64,000 bases of DNA, from contig CP116227.1 in assembly GCA_038184435.1 (NCBI GenBank), forward strand, positions 3,811,501 to 3,875,500, given 5' to 3'. This document shows positions 42,680 to 51,007 of the stretch, one piece after another. Numbering within the stretch: position 1 is the stretch's first letter; each line of letters opens with the position of its first letter. Origin of the DNA: Nocardioides alkalitolerans. GTDB lineage: Bacteria > Actinomycetota > Actinomycetes > Propionibacteriales > Nocardioidaceae. The notes beneath the pieces were generated by a model. That model saw only the letters and a list, made by a program, of their open reading frames with translations, was not told the origin of the DNA and searched no databases. The position numbers and the translations under genes are program-made.

Positions 42680-44746
42680 TCACGGACGCGGCGGGTCCTG
42701 CGGTCGCTCGAACTGCGACGTGTCGCCGCCCGCGGGGGGACGCACGATCGTCTGCTCGCTCGGGTCGTCCTGCGGGGCCGGCGGCTGCTGCGCGGGCTGG
42801 CCCTGCGGGGCGCCCCACGCCTGCTGTCCGGGCTGGCCCGGCTGGCCCTGGGGCTGGCCGTAGCCACCCTGCTGGCCGGGCTGGCCCTGCTGCGGCCACT
42901 GCTGGCCCGGCTGGCCCTGGGGCGCGCCGTACTGACCGGGCTGCCCCTGCGGCTGGCCGTAGCCACCCTGCTGGCCGTAGCCACCCTGCTGGCCCGGCTG
43001 GCCGTACTGGCCCGGCTGACCCGGCTGGCCGTACTGACCGGGCTGGCCCTGCGGAGCGCCGTACGGGCCCGGCTGGCCCTGCGGCTGGCCGTAGCCACCC
43101 TGCGGGCCGGGCTGGCCGTACTGACCCGGCTGGCCAGGCTGCCCGTACTGGCCCTGCTGCGCACCGGCCGGCTGCCCGCCCTGCGGCAGGATCGAGCCGA
43201 GCACGTTGCGGATCGACGGCGGGGCCGTCAGCGCGGCGATGGCCAGGCCGGAGAGGCCGAGCCAGGCGCCGGCCGAGTAGACCGAGAGGCTGTAGCCGTT
43301 GAGCGCGTCGGAGCCGTTGAGCACCGCGACGTAGACGATGCCGAGGACGAAGTTGCCGGCCACCATGCCGACGACGACCAGACGACCCTTGCGGGGGTCG
43401 GACAGCATCGTCGTCGGGATGACCGCGAGCGCGATCGCGATGACGCCGAAGACGAGCGAGACGATCGTCGAGCCGGTGAAGCCGTCGCCGAGGAAGTCCT
43501 CGGTCTGGATGTAGATCAGCACGAGGAGCGTGCCGAGGACCGTGAGGCCGACGACAGCGGCGTTGACGTAGAGCGCCAGCTTGGCCGCGCCGACCCAGGC
43601 CCAGAACGGCTCCTGGGGCGTGGTCGCCCGCTGCACGGGGCGCGTCACGAGGAGACCGGCGAGCAGGCCGACCGTGAAGAACGTCGAGCCGGGCACGTTC
43701 CAGCCGTGCAGCTCGGCGTCGAAGATCGAGCCGTCGTCCCCGGCGAACATGGCGGTCACGAGACCCACCAGGAGCAGCGTGGCCAGCACGAGGCGGGCCT
43801 CCTCGCTGCGCTTCATCAGGGTGAGGGTCGGCCAGGCGATGGCGACGACGGGGATCAGCACCGACACCACCACGAGCGCGGCGAACGCGAGGAACGGGTC
43901 GAAGATCTCGACGTCCTCGGCGAGGCCCCAGACGATGTAGAGCAGGAACGTCAGCACCGCGAGGCCGACGGTCGCCCACGCCAGGATCCACGTCGCCTTC
44001 CACCAGATCGCCTCACCGGTGGCCTGGCCGTTCGTCTCCTCCGACTGGCGCGGGGAGATGGCGAGGACGGCACCCGCCATGGCGAGGGCCACGCCGGCGC
44101 CGATCCCGCCGTCGAAGCGGTCGCCGCCGGAGATGAGCTCATTGATGAGCGCCGCCAGCACGCTGCCCACGTAGGGCAGCAGGAGCGCGGCCTTCGCGAG
44201 CGTCACCTGCACCGGCGGGATGGGCAGGACGTTCGACTTGACGAGGTAGGGCACCGCGACGGAGAAGATGCCGATGAGGGCGGAGACCCACACCCACCAG
44301 CGCTCGGCGCCGACGCCGTTGGAGTCCCACAGCGTCCACAGCGGCGCCAGCAGCAGCAGGAACGCCCCGCCGTCACGCACGTAGTCGCTGATGGGCGTGC
44401 CCGCGAACGGATTCACCTTGGGGACGGAGGGCCGTGGCGGGGCCTGGGGCGCGCCGTACCCCGGCTGCCCGTAGCCCTGCTGGCCCCATCCCGGCTGGCC
44501 CTGCGGCGGGCCCTGGGGGTAGCCACCCTGCTGCGGGTAGCCCTGCTGCGGGTAGCCGCCCGGCTGGCCCTGCGGCGGCGGAGCGCCCCACGGCTGGCCC
44601 TGCTGACCGGGCTGGCCCGGCTGGCCGGGGGGCGGGGGCGGCTGCTGGCCCCAGCCCGGCTGGCCCTGGGGCGCGCCGTACCCGGGAGCACCCGGCTGCG
44701 GGGGTTGGCCGCCCTGCTGCGGATAGGGATCGGACGGGTTCGACAT
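42680..44746 (-). CDS. Membrane protein with Pro/Gly/Gln-rich cytosolic tails
   Basis: 688 aa. Residues 1 to about 115 are low-complexity repeats of the QGQPG, GYPQQ and PGYGAPQ kind; about 120-510 contain roughly ten hydrophobic segments (e.g. LLLLAPLWTLW; LAFAALVVVSVLIPVVAIAW); about 515-688 return to QPGQYGQPGQ repeats and end SEQTIVRPPAGGDTSQFERPQDPP. The repetitive tails may promote clustering or phase separation of this membrane protein. The TIVRPP-like site resembles targets of actinobacterial Ser/Thr kinases; that is a guess. Divergent from purL. Confidence 0.8.
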   Translation of the reverse strand: MSNPSDPYPQQGGQPPQPGAPGYGAPQGQPGWGQQPPPPPGQPGQPGQQGQPWGAPPPQGQPGGYPQQGYPQQGGYPQGPPQGQPGWGQQGYGQPGYGAPQAPPRPSVPKVNPFAGTPISDYVRDGGAFLLLLAPLWTLWDSNGVGAERWWVWVSALIGIFSVAVPYLVKSNVLPIPPVQVTLAKAALLLPYVGSVLAALINELISGGDRFDGGIGAGVALAMAGAVLAISPRQSEETNGQATGEAIWWKATWILAWATVGLAVLTFLLYIVWGLAEDVEIFDPFLAFAALVVVSVLIPVVAIAWPTLTLMKRSEEARLVLATLLLVGLVTAMFAGDDGSIFDAELHGWNVPGSTFFTVGLLAGLLVTRPVQRATTPQEPFWAWVGAAKLALYVNAAVVGLTVLGTLLVLIYIQTEDFLGDGFTGSTIVSLVFGVIAIALAVIPTTMLSDPRKGRLVVVGMVAGNFVLGIVYVAVLNGSDALNGYSLSVYSAGAWLGLSGLAIAALTAPPSIRNVLGSILPQGGQPAGAQQGQYGQPGQPGQYGQPGPQGGYGQPQGQPGPYGAPQGQPGQYGQPGQPGQYGQPGQQGGYGQQGGYGQPQGQPGQYGAPQGQPGQQWPQQGQPGQQGGYGQPQGQPGQPGQQAWGAPQGQPAQQPPAPQDDPSEQTIVRPPAGGDTSQFERPQDPPRP

Positions 44747-44904
44747 TCGAGTGCTCCTCGCATCGACTCGGTGCGGGCCTGGACCCGCAACGTAGCAATT
44801 CAGGCACCACGCGACGACGGGTCGTCGCCGCGTGGACCGGCGGGTCCTGCTTCCCCACTTACCCACGACTTACTCCTGTGGCGGGGCACGGGTGTGGACG
44901 GCGA

Positions 44905-44917
44905 TACGATGCGGCCC
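44905..44917 (+). promoter_or_regulatory. Leaderless promoter of purL
   Basis: TACGAT (44905-44910), 7 nt, then GTG at 44918. This argues for the GTG as the true start over the in-frame ATG at 44909, which lies partly inside the -10 box. The rest of the 170-bp divergent gap shows nothing else clear. Confidence 0.5.
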
Positions 44918-47203
44918 GTGACGGACGCTGCTGCTCCCGCTGTTTCCCCCTCGGTCCTCGACACCGTCGAGCGTGCGGCGGGCGACCCCGACCGCAGCCA
45001 GCCGTGGGCCGACCTCGGTCTGAAGGAGGACGAGTACGCCCGCATCCGCGAGATCCTCGGGCGCCGCCCGACGTCGAGCGAGCTGGCGATGTACTCCGTC
45101 ATGTGGAGCGAGCACTGCTCCTACAAGAGCTCCAAGGTGCACCTGCGCCAGTTCTCCGAGATCCCGCAGGAGACGCGGGCCGGAAAGATGCTCGCCGGCA
45201 TCGGCGAGAACGCGGGCGTCATCGACATCGGCCAGGGCTACGCGGTGACGTTCAAAGTGGAGAGCCACAACCACCCGTCCTACGTCGAGCCCCACCAGGG
45301 CGCCGCGACGGGCATCGGCGGCATCGTCCGCGACATCCTCGCCATGGGCGCCCGCCCGGTCGCCGTCATGGACCCGCTGCGCTTCGGACCGCTCGACGCG
45401 GAGGACACGTCCCGCGTGCTGCCCGGCATCGTCGAGGGCGTCGGCCACTACGGCAACTGCCTCGGCCTGCCCAACATCGGCGGCGAGGCGGTCTTCGACG
45501 CGACGTACCTCGGCAACCCCCTCGTCAACGCCCTCTGCGTCGGCGTGCTGCGCCACGAGGACCTCCACCTCGCCAAGGCGAGCGGTGCGGGCAACCAGGT
45601 GATCCTGTACGGCGCGCGCACCGGCGGCGACGGCATCGGGGGCGTCTCCGTGCTCGCCTCCGAGACGTTCGACGCCGACGGGCCTGCGAAGCGCCCGAGC
45701 GTGCAGGTCGGCGACCCCTTCATGGAGAAGCTGCTCATCGAGTGCACGCTCGAGCTGTTCGCGGCCGGCGTGGTCGCCGGCATCCAGGACCTCGGCGGCG
45801 CCGGTCTCTCGTGCGCCACCTCCGAGCTCGCCAGCGCCGGCGACGGCGGCATGCACGTCGAGCTCGACAAGGTGCTGCTCCGCGACTCCACGCTCGCTCC
45901 CGAGGAGATCCTCATGAGCGAGAGCCAGGAGCGGATGATGGCCGTCGTCGAGCCCGACGACGTGGCCGCGTTCCTCGCGATCTGCGCCAAGTGGGACGTC
46001 GAGGCCGTGGTCATCGGCGAGGTCACCGACACCGGCCGTCTCGAGATCGACTGGCACGGCGAGCGCGTCGTCGACGTGCCGCCGCGCACGGTGGCCCACG
46101 ACGGACCGGTCTACGAGCGTCCCTTCGCCCGGCCCGACTGGCAGGACGGCCTCCAGGCCGACGCCGCCGAGGCCCTCCCGCGGCCGAGCGGCGGCGACGA
46201 GCTGCGGGAGACCCTGCTCCGCCTGGTCGCGTCGCCGAACCTCTGCGACAAGTCGTGGATCACGGACCAGTACGACCGCTACGTGCGGGGCAACACCGTG
46301 CTCGCGCAGCCGTCGGACTCCGGCATGGTGCGCGTCGACGACGAGACCAACCTCGGTGTCGCGGTCTCCACGGACTGCAACGGTCGCTTCGCGAAGCTCG
46401 ACCCCTACGCCGGCGCGCAGCTCGCGCTCGCCGAGTCGTACCGCAACGTCGCGACGGGTGGCGCCGTGCCGCTCGCCGTCTCCGACTGCCTCAACTTCGG
46501 CTCGCCCGAGGACCCGGCCGTCATGTGGCAGTTCGCCGAGGCCTGCCGCGGCCTCAAGGACGCCTGCCTCGAGCTCGGCGTGCCGGTGACCGGCGGCAAC
46601 GTGAGCCTCTACAACCAGACCGGGGAGACGGCGATCCTGCCGACGCCGGTCGTCGCCGTGCTGGGCGTCGTCGAGGACGTCACCCGCCGCACGCCCACCG
46701 GCTTCGAGACCTCCGGCGACCAGCTCGTGCTGCTCGGCACGACCCGCGAGGAGCTCTCCGGCTCCGAGTGGGCGCACGTCGTCCACGGCCACCTCGGCGG
46801 TCGCCCGCCGGCGCTCGACCTCGCCGGGGAGCGTCGCCTCGCGGGTCTGCTCGCCGACCTCGTGGGCGTCGCCTCCTCCGCGCACGACCTCTCCGACGGC
46901 GGCCTCGCCCAGGCGCTCGCCGAGTCGACGTTCCACCGCGGCATCGGTGGGACCGTGGCGCTGGCGGAGGTGCACGAGGACCCGTTCGTGGCGCTCTTCG
47001 CGGAGTCCACCGGCCGGGTGCTCGTCTCCGTCTCGGCGGACGCGCTCAACGAGCTGCTCGCGCGGGCGGCGGCGCACGACGTGCCCGCGGCCGTCATCGG
47101 CCGCACCGGTGGCGAGGACCTCGTGGTCGAGGGCCAGTTCACGCTGCCCGTGGCCGAGGCCCGTGCCGCCTGGGTGGCGACGCTGCCGGCGGTCCTGGGC
47201 TGA
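44918..47203 (+). CDS. purL: Phosphoribosylformylglycinamidine synthase subunit PurL
   Basis: 761 aa, the small PurL that works with PurS and PurQ. Conserved segments: MYSVMWSEHCSYKSSK (about 50), TFKVESHNHPSYVEPHQGAATGIGGIVRDI, GIQDLGGAGLSCATSE, PVTGGNVSLYNQT and SSAHDLSDGGLAQALAE. Catalyses ATP-dependent amidation of FGAR in purine synthesis. purS and purQ are not in this window to the right; they are usually upstream. Confidence 0.97.
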   Translation: MTDAAAPAVSPSVLDTVERAAGDPDRSQPWADLGLKEDEYARIREILGRRPTSSELAMYSVMWSEHCSYKSSKVHLRQFSEIPQETRAGKMLAGIGENAGVIDIGQGYAVTFKVESHNHPSYVEPHQGAATGIGGIVRDILAMGARPVAVMDPLRFGPLDAEDTSRVLPGIVEGVGHYGNCLGLPNIGGEAVFDATYLGNPLVNALCVGVLRHEDLHLAKASGAGNQVILYGARTGGDGIGGVSVLASETFDADGPAKRPSVQVGDPFMEKLLIECTLELFAAGVVAGIQDLGGAGLSCATSELASAGDGGMHVELDKVLLRDSTLAPEEILMSESQERMMAVVEPDDVAAFLAICAKWDVEAVVIGEVTDTGRLEIDWHGERVVDVPPRTVAHDGPVYERPFARPDWQDGLQADAAEALPRPSGGDELRETLLRLVASPNLCDKSWITDQYDRYVRGNTVLAQPSDSGMVRVDDETNLGVAVSTDCNGRFAKLDPYAGAQLALAESYRNVATGGAVPLAVSDCLNFGSPEDPAVMWQFAEACRGLKDACLELGVPVTGGNVSLYNQTGETAILPTPVVAVLGVVEDVTRRTPTGFETSGDQLVLLGTTREELSGSEWAHVVHGHLGGRPPALDLAGERRLAGLLADLVGVASSAHDLSDGGLAQALAESTFHRGIGGTVALAEVHEDPFVALFAESTGRVLVSVSADALNELLARAAAHDVPAAVIGRTGGEDLVVEGQFTLPVAEARAAWVATLPAVLG

Positions 47204-47235
47204 TCGCGCTTGTCGCCCCACGTCACGATGGGGCC

Positions 47236-47442
47236 ATGAGCGATCAGAAGCACGACGACCAGCAGTCCGAGGGGCAGGTCTCGGAGGTCAGCGGCATGGA
47301 CCCCGCCGACGCCGACACCCCGATCGCGCCCGACCAGGCCGTCGCGGGCTACCCCGACTCCGAGAGCGGCAAGCCCGACGAGGGCCCGGCCGGTCCAAAC
47401 GCCATCCCCGACCACGAGCACGAGAACAAGCCGCACGCCTGA
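47236..47442 (+). CDS. Small acidic hydrophilic protein
   Basis: 68 aa, rich in Asp, Glu, Pro and Gln (MSDQKHDDQQ; DADTPIAPDQAVAGYPDSE; HEHENKPHA) with no hydrophobic core, so probably disordered. The ATG is preceded by CACGAT six nt upstream, a possible leaderless promoter. Codon use fits a real gene. Function unknown. Confidence 0.6.
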   Translation: MSDQKHDDQQSEGQVSEVSGMDPADADTPIAPDQAVAGYPDSESGKPDEGPAGPNAIPDHEHENKPHA

Positions 47443-47455
47443 TCCACCGTTCCGG

Positions 47456-47500
47456 GTCGTGGCCCCAGCGCACCGTTTTCCGGGGCGCTGGGGCCACGAC
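47456..47500. terminator. Bidirectional terminator
   Basis: GTCGTGGCCCCAGCGC (47456-47471) pairs perfectly with 47485-47500, between convergent genes. Its core recurs at 50125-50177. Confidence 0.75.
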
Positions 47501-47511
47501 GCGTCGGGGGG

Positions 47512-48750
47512 TCAGGCGGCCGTCGCCCACTCCCGCGGCCGCGGGACCCGGCGCACGCTCCGGCTGCAGGTGACGAGGAGCGCGGTGAGCAGGCACCCGC
47601 CGAGGAGCGCGGCCGTGGCGACCGACCCGCCGTACGCCGCGAGCAACGCCCCGCCGAGGAGCGGCGCGAACGGCATGAGCGACCACGACAGGAACGCCGT
47701 CGTCGCCGCGACCCGCCCCTGGAGCTCGGGCGGGGTCAGCGACATCCGGTAGGCGCCGATGCCCGCGTTGCCGATCGGGTTGAGGAGCACCAGCATCCCG
47801 ACGCACGCCGCGGCGGTGACGGGTGTGGCCCACCAGACGAGGGGCACCAGCGGCACGGCGCACGACCAGCCGACGGCGACGGTGAGCCGCCCGGTGCGGG
47901 TGCGGTCGATGACGGCCGGCGCGATCGCGGCCCCGACGATGCCCGCCGCCCCGACGACCGCCATCGCCACGCCGATCGCGGCCGGGCTGTGGCCCGCCTC
48001 GGCCATCCGCACCAGCACGACGAACAGCAGCCCGTTGACGACGAGGTTGCCCAGCGCCGACCAGACGGCCAGCACCCGCATGACGGGGTGGCGCGCGACG
48101 TACCGCGCCCCGGCCACCACCTCCCGCCCCGCGCCCGCGAGCAGGCGCCCCTCGCGCCGGGCCGCCGGGGCGAGGTCGGTGCGGATCCGGCCGAGGGTGA
48201 GGAACGAGACGAGGTACGTCGCCGCGTCGAGCGCGAACGGCAGCCAGCGCCCGACGCCGAGCAGCACGCCGCCGAGCGGGGCGCCCGCGAGGCCCGCCAC
48301 GTGGCCCCGGGCCTGGTTCTGCGCCAGCGCCGTGGGCAGCTCGGCGGTCGCGACGACCGAGCGCACCGCCGACACCTGCGCCGGCTCGTAGATCCCCGCG
48401 AGCCCGCCGGCGACGAGCGCGCCGACCACGAGGCCCGCCGCCGGGAGGGTCCCGGTGGCGAGGGTGGTGGCGAGCGCGCCGTACACGGCGAAGCCGGCCA
48501 GGGAGACCGCGCGCAGGAGGCGGCCGCGGTGCACGCGGTCCACGAGCGCGCCCGCGGGGAGGAGCACGAGGACGATGCCGCCGAAGTACGCCGCCTGCAC
48601 GAGCGCCGCCGTGCCGGCCGAGCCGGTGAGGGCGAGGGCGACGAGGGGGTAGGCGAAGGCGCTGGTGCGGTTGCCGAGCTCGGAGACGGTCTCGCCCACC
48701 CACAGCACGGTGAAGTCGCGGTTGCGGGCGAGCTGGCGGTAGCCGGTCAT
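47512..48750 (-). CDS. MFS transporter (MFS_3/DHA-type)
   Basis: 412 aa, 12 predicted spans. It opens ARNRDFTVLWVGETVSELGNRTSAFAYPLVAL, characteristic of the macrolide/drug-efflux-like MFS_3 group, and has DRVHRGRLLRA after span 2. ATG at 48748-48750 chosen to match family N-termini. It diverges from the ArsR-type regulator gene across a strong inverted repeat, so regulator-controlled efflux is likely. Substrate unknown. Confidence 0.88.
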   Translation of the reverse strand: MTGYRQLARNRDFTVLWVGETVSELGNRTSAFAYPLVALALTGSAGTAALVQAAYFGGIVLVLLPAGALVDRVHRGRLLRAVSLAGFAVYGALATTLATGTLPAAGLVVGALVAGGLAGIYEPAQVSAVRSVVATAELPTALAQNQARGHVAGLAGAPLGGVLLGVGRWLPFALDAATYLVSFLTLGRIRTDLAPAARREGRLLAGAGREVVAGARYVARHPVMRVLAVWSALGNLVVNGLLFVVLVRMAEAGHSPAAIGVAMAVVGAAGIVGAAIAPAVIDRTRTGRLTVAVGWSCAVPLVPLVWWATPVTAAACVGMLVLLNPIGNAGIGAYRMSLTPPELQGRVAATTAFLSWSLMPFAPLLGGALLAAYGGSVATAALLGGCLLTALLVTCSRSVRRVPRPREWATAA

Positions 48751-48776
48751 GGGAGGACGGTAGATCCGCACGTGTC

Positions 48777-48800
48777 ATTGCGCAAGTAATGGTGCGCAAT
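48777..48800. promoter_or_regulatory. Operator between the MFS and ArsR-type genes
   Basis: ATTGCGCA-N8-TGCGCAAT, perfect 8-bp arms, sits in the 82-bp divergent gap, just upstream of the regulator's -10 box TAAGGT (48820-48825). Position fits repression of both genes. Confidence 0.6.
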
Positions 48801-48832
48801 GGGTGGTGCGGACTGGCGGTAAGGTCGCGCTC

Positions 48833-49444
48833 ATGCCCGGACGCCCGTCGATCACCGACCCGCGCGTGCTCCGCGCGTTCGCCCACCCCGTGCGCTCGCG
48901 GATCCTCGAGGAGCTCAACGCCCGCGGACCGCAGCGCTCCGCCGACCTCGCGCGGCTGCTCGACCTCCCCGCCAACCAGGTGAGCTTCCACGTGCGCAAC
49001 CTGGCGGGCTACGGGCTCGTCGAGGAGGCTCCCGAGCTCGCCCGCGACCGGCGCGACCGCGTGTGGCGCGCCGCGGACGGTGGCGACGGCTTCCGGCTCG
49101 ACCTGGAGGCGGTGGCCGCAGCACCGGGGGGCACGGCGGTCGCCGCGGCCTGGCGCGGACGCGCGGGCGCGCGGGCCCACCGGGCGGTGGACGCGGCGTA
49201 CACGGCCGCCCGGGACCCCGCCGTGCTGCGCAGCATCACGGAGGCGACCTTCCTGCTGACGAAGGACGAGGCGTCCGCGCTCGAGGGCGAGCTGACCGAG
49301 GTGCTGCACCGGTGGACGGTGCGCAGCCGGGCGGCGGGGGAGGAGCCCGCCGGGGACGCGGGACGTTCGGTCTACGCCCTGCTCCAGATCCTCCAGCCCC
49401 GGGTGCCCGACGAGGAGGAGCCCGGCCAGGGCGCGGAGGGCTGA
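48833..49444 (+). CDS. ArsR-type winged-helix transcriptional regulator
   Basis: 203 aa. N-terminal winged helix: ITDPRVLRAFAHPVRSRILEELNARGPQRSADLARLLDLPANQVSFHVRNLAGYGLVEE. The C-terminal part is helical, with DEASALEGELTEVLHRW. No metal-binding Cys, so a drug or metabolite is the likely signal. TAAGGT plus 7 nt precedes the ATG: a leaderless start. Confidence 0.85.
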   Translation: MPGRPSITDPRVLRAFAHPVRSRILEELNARGPQRSADLARLLDLPANQVSFHVRNLAGYGLVEEAPELARDRRDRVWRAADGGDGFRLDLEAVAAAPGGTAVAAAWRGRAGARAHRAVDAAYTAARDPAVLRSITEATFLLTKDEASALEGELTEVLHRWTVRSRAAGEEPAGDAGRSVYALLQILQPRVPDEEEPGQGAEG

Positions 49445-49584
49445 GACGCGGGACGCCCTCGTCCGAAAGGGCGACCTGACACCGCGTGATACCCCCGGGG
49501 GGCTTTGCGGGCCCCTCCGGACCTTGGTAGACCAGAAGTGAGGCCTCTTCAGAGCACGACACAACCGAACACAGGAGTCGAACA

Positions 49585-50106
49585 ATGAAGAGAGCACTGG
49601 CCCTCTCGGGTGCCGCTGCCGCCGTCATCGGAACGACCCTCTTCGTCGCCCCGCCAGCCGCACAGGCGGACGAGTGCGTGGGGGGCAGCAGCTCAGGCAA
49701 GTGCGTGCAGGTGCTCAGCACCTCCGTGTCGACGTCCGTGGTGGAGACGGTCCCCATGCAGAACAGCTCGGGGACGACCGCGAGCTTCACCTGCGGCTTC
49801 TCGCAGACGATCTCCCGCAGCGTGGAGTCGAGCGCCAGCGCGGAGCTGAGCGTGTCGGCGCAGGTCGCCGCCGTCGGTGCGTCCGCATCGGTGGGCGTGA
49901 GCGAGTCCGTCAGCCAGTCCGCGAGCGAAGCCTCGTCGGCCGGCGGCACCGTGACCCTCGCCCCCGGCGAGAGCATCCTCTGCGAGCGCACCTACAGCGC
50001 CGTGACGGCGCAGGTGCGGGAGTACAGCTACTCCGGCACCGGCACGACGGAGACCGCCCGCTACCAGGTCACCGTCCCCTCCAGCCTGGGTATCCGTCTG
50101 AGCTGA
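49585..50106 (+). CDS. Secreted Ser/Thr-rich protein, function unknown
   Basis: 173 aa. Signal peptide MKRALALSGAAAAVIGTTLFVAPPAAQA (cleavage about 28). The mature part has four Cys (DECVG, GKCVQ, FTCGF, ILCER) and a central Ser/Val/Ala-rich stretch (SVGVSESVSQSASEASS). ACAGGAGT lies upstream of the ATG. I do not recognise the family; beta-rich and disulfide-stabilised is plausible. The preceding 140 bp contains its promoter region. Confidence 0.7.
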   Translation: MKRALALSGAAAAVIGTTLFVAPPAAQADECVGGSSSGKCVQVLSTSVSTSVVETVPMQNSSGTTASFTCGFSQTISRSVESSASAELSVSAQVAAVGASASVGVSESVSQSASEASSAGGTVTLAPGESILCERTYSAVTAQVREYSYSGTGTTETARYQVTVPSSLGIRLS

Positions 50107-50124
50107 CCGCACCACGCCGCACCG

Positions 50125-50177
50125 CGGAGTCGTGGCCCCAGCGCACCGGACGACGGCGCGCTGGGGCCACGACTCCG
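50125..50177. terminator. Terminator, second copy of the GTCGTGGCCCCAGCGC hairpin
   Basis: A perfect 20-bp stem (50125-50144 with 50158-50177) with a 13-nt loop. Bases of the stem core plus ACCG of the loop match the hairpin at 47456. Confidence 0.75.
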
Positions 50178-50208
50178 TCCGGGCGCGGGAGGGTGGTTCG
50201 ATGGGAGG

Positions 50209-50562
50209 GTGCCCCGTCGCCTCCTGCCCGCCGCCGCCCCCGACGTCGCGGCCGCCCTCGCGCGCTGGCGCGCCGGCGACGCCGACCGCGCGGACCGGAA
50301 GCTGCTGGTGAAGCACTACCTCGCGATCCTCCAGGAGCGGGCGCCCGGCGCTTCTGTGGAGGTCCGGGTCCCGCCGTACGCCGCGGTGCAGGTCGTCCCG
50401 GGCGTGCGGCACACGCGGGGCACGCCGCCCGCCGTGGTCGAGACCGACGCCGACACGTGGATCCGGCTCGCCACGGGGGAGACCGCGTGGGACGAGGCCG
50501 GGACGGCGCTCACGCGCAGCGGCGAGCGGACGGACCTGTCGACGTACCTCCCCCTCGGCTGA
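50209..50562 (+). CDS. Bacterial SCP-orthologue (sterol carrier-like) family protein
   Basis: 117 aa. The pattern LVKHYLAILQERAPG ... VEVRVPPYAAVQVVPG ... HTRGTPPAVVETDADTWIRLATG is that of the actinobacterial SCP-orthologue domain, often encoded near purine genes. Biochemical role not established. GTG start with TTCGAT six nt upstream of a GGGAGG. Confidence 0.8.
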   Translation: MPRRLLPAAAPDVAAALARWRAGDADRADRKLLVKHYLAILQERAPGASVEVRVPPYAAVQVVPGVRHTRGTPPAVVETDADTWIRLATGETAWDEAGTALTRSGERTDLSTYLPLG

Positions 50563-50575
50563 GCCCGGACGAGCC

Positions 50576-51007
50576 GTGGACCTCTCCGCCGACCTCGAGG
50601 TGAACGCCCGCTGGCGCGTGCCTGCGAGCGAGCTCGTCGAGCGGTTCTCGCGCGGGTCCGGGCCGGGGGGCCAGGGCGTCAACACCACGGACAGCCGCGT
50701 CGAGCTCGTGCTCGACCTCGCCCGCTCGTCCTCGCTGCCCGACCACCTGCGGGAACGGGTGCTCGAGCGGCTCGCCGGCCGCCTCGTCGACGGGACCGTC
50801 GTGGTGGTCGCGAGCGAGCACCGCGCGCAGCGCGACAACCGGCGAGCCGCGCGGGTGCGCCTGGCCGCGCTCCTGCGCGACGCGGCCGCCCCGCCATCCG
50901 CACCGCGTCGGGCGACGAAGCCCACCCGGGGATCGCAGCGACGACGGCTCGCGGCGAAGACCCGGCGATCGGAGGTCAAGCGTGGGAGGCAGGGACGGTG
51001 GGACTGA
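50576..51007 (+). CDS. arfB: Peptidyl-tRNA hydrolase ArfB (RF-1-like domain)
   Basis: 143 aa. The catalytic GGQ motif at residues 31-33 in SGPGGQGVN and a basic C-terminal tail (RRLAAKTRRSEVKRGRQGRW) that inserts in the empty mRNA channel are the defining ArfB features. Rescues ribosomes stalled without a stop codon. GTG start 13 nt after the SCP-like gene. Its 3' end overlaps the next gene by 26 nt. Confidence 0.92.
   Translation: MDLSADLEVNARWRVPASELVERFSRGSGPGGQGVNTTDSRVELVLDLARSSSLPDHLRERVLERLAGRLVDGTVVVVASEHRAQRDNRRAARVRLAALLRDAAAPPSAPRRATKPTRGSQRRRLAAKTRRSEVKRGRQGRWD

Noticed and set aside
42669..44003. Alternative minus-strand frame of 444 codons inside the Pro/Gly/Gln-rich gene
   Set aside because: It is a frame shadow of the repeat-rich gene; the main frame has transmembrane segments and a proper start.
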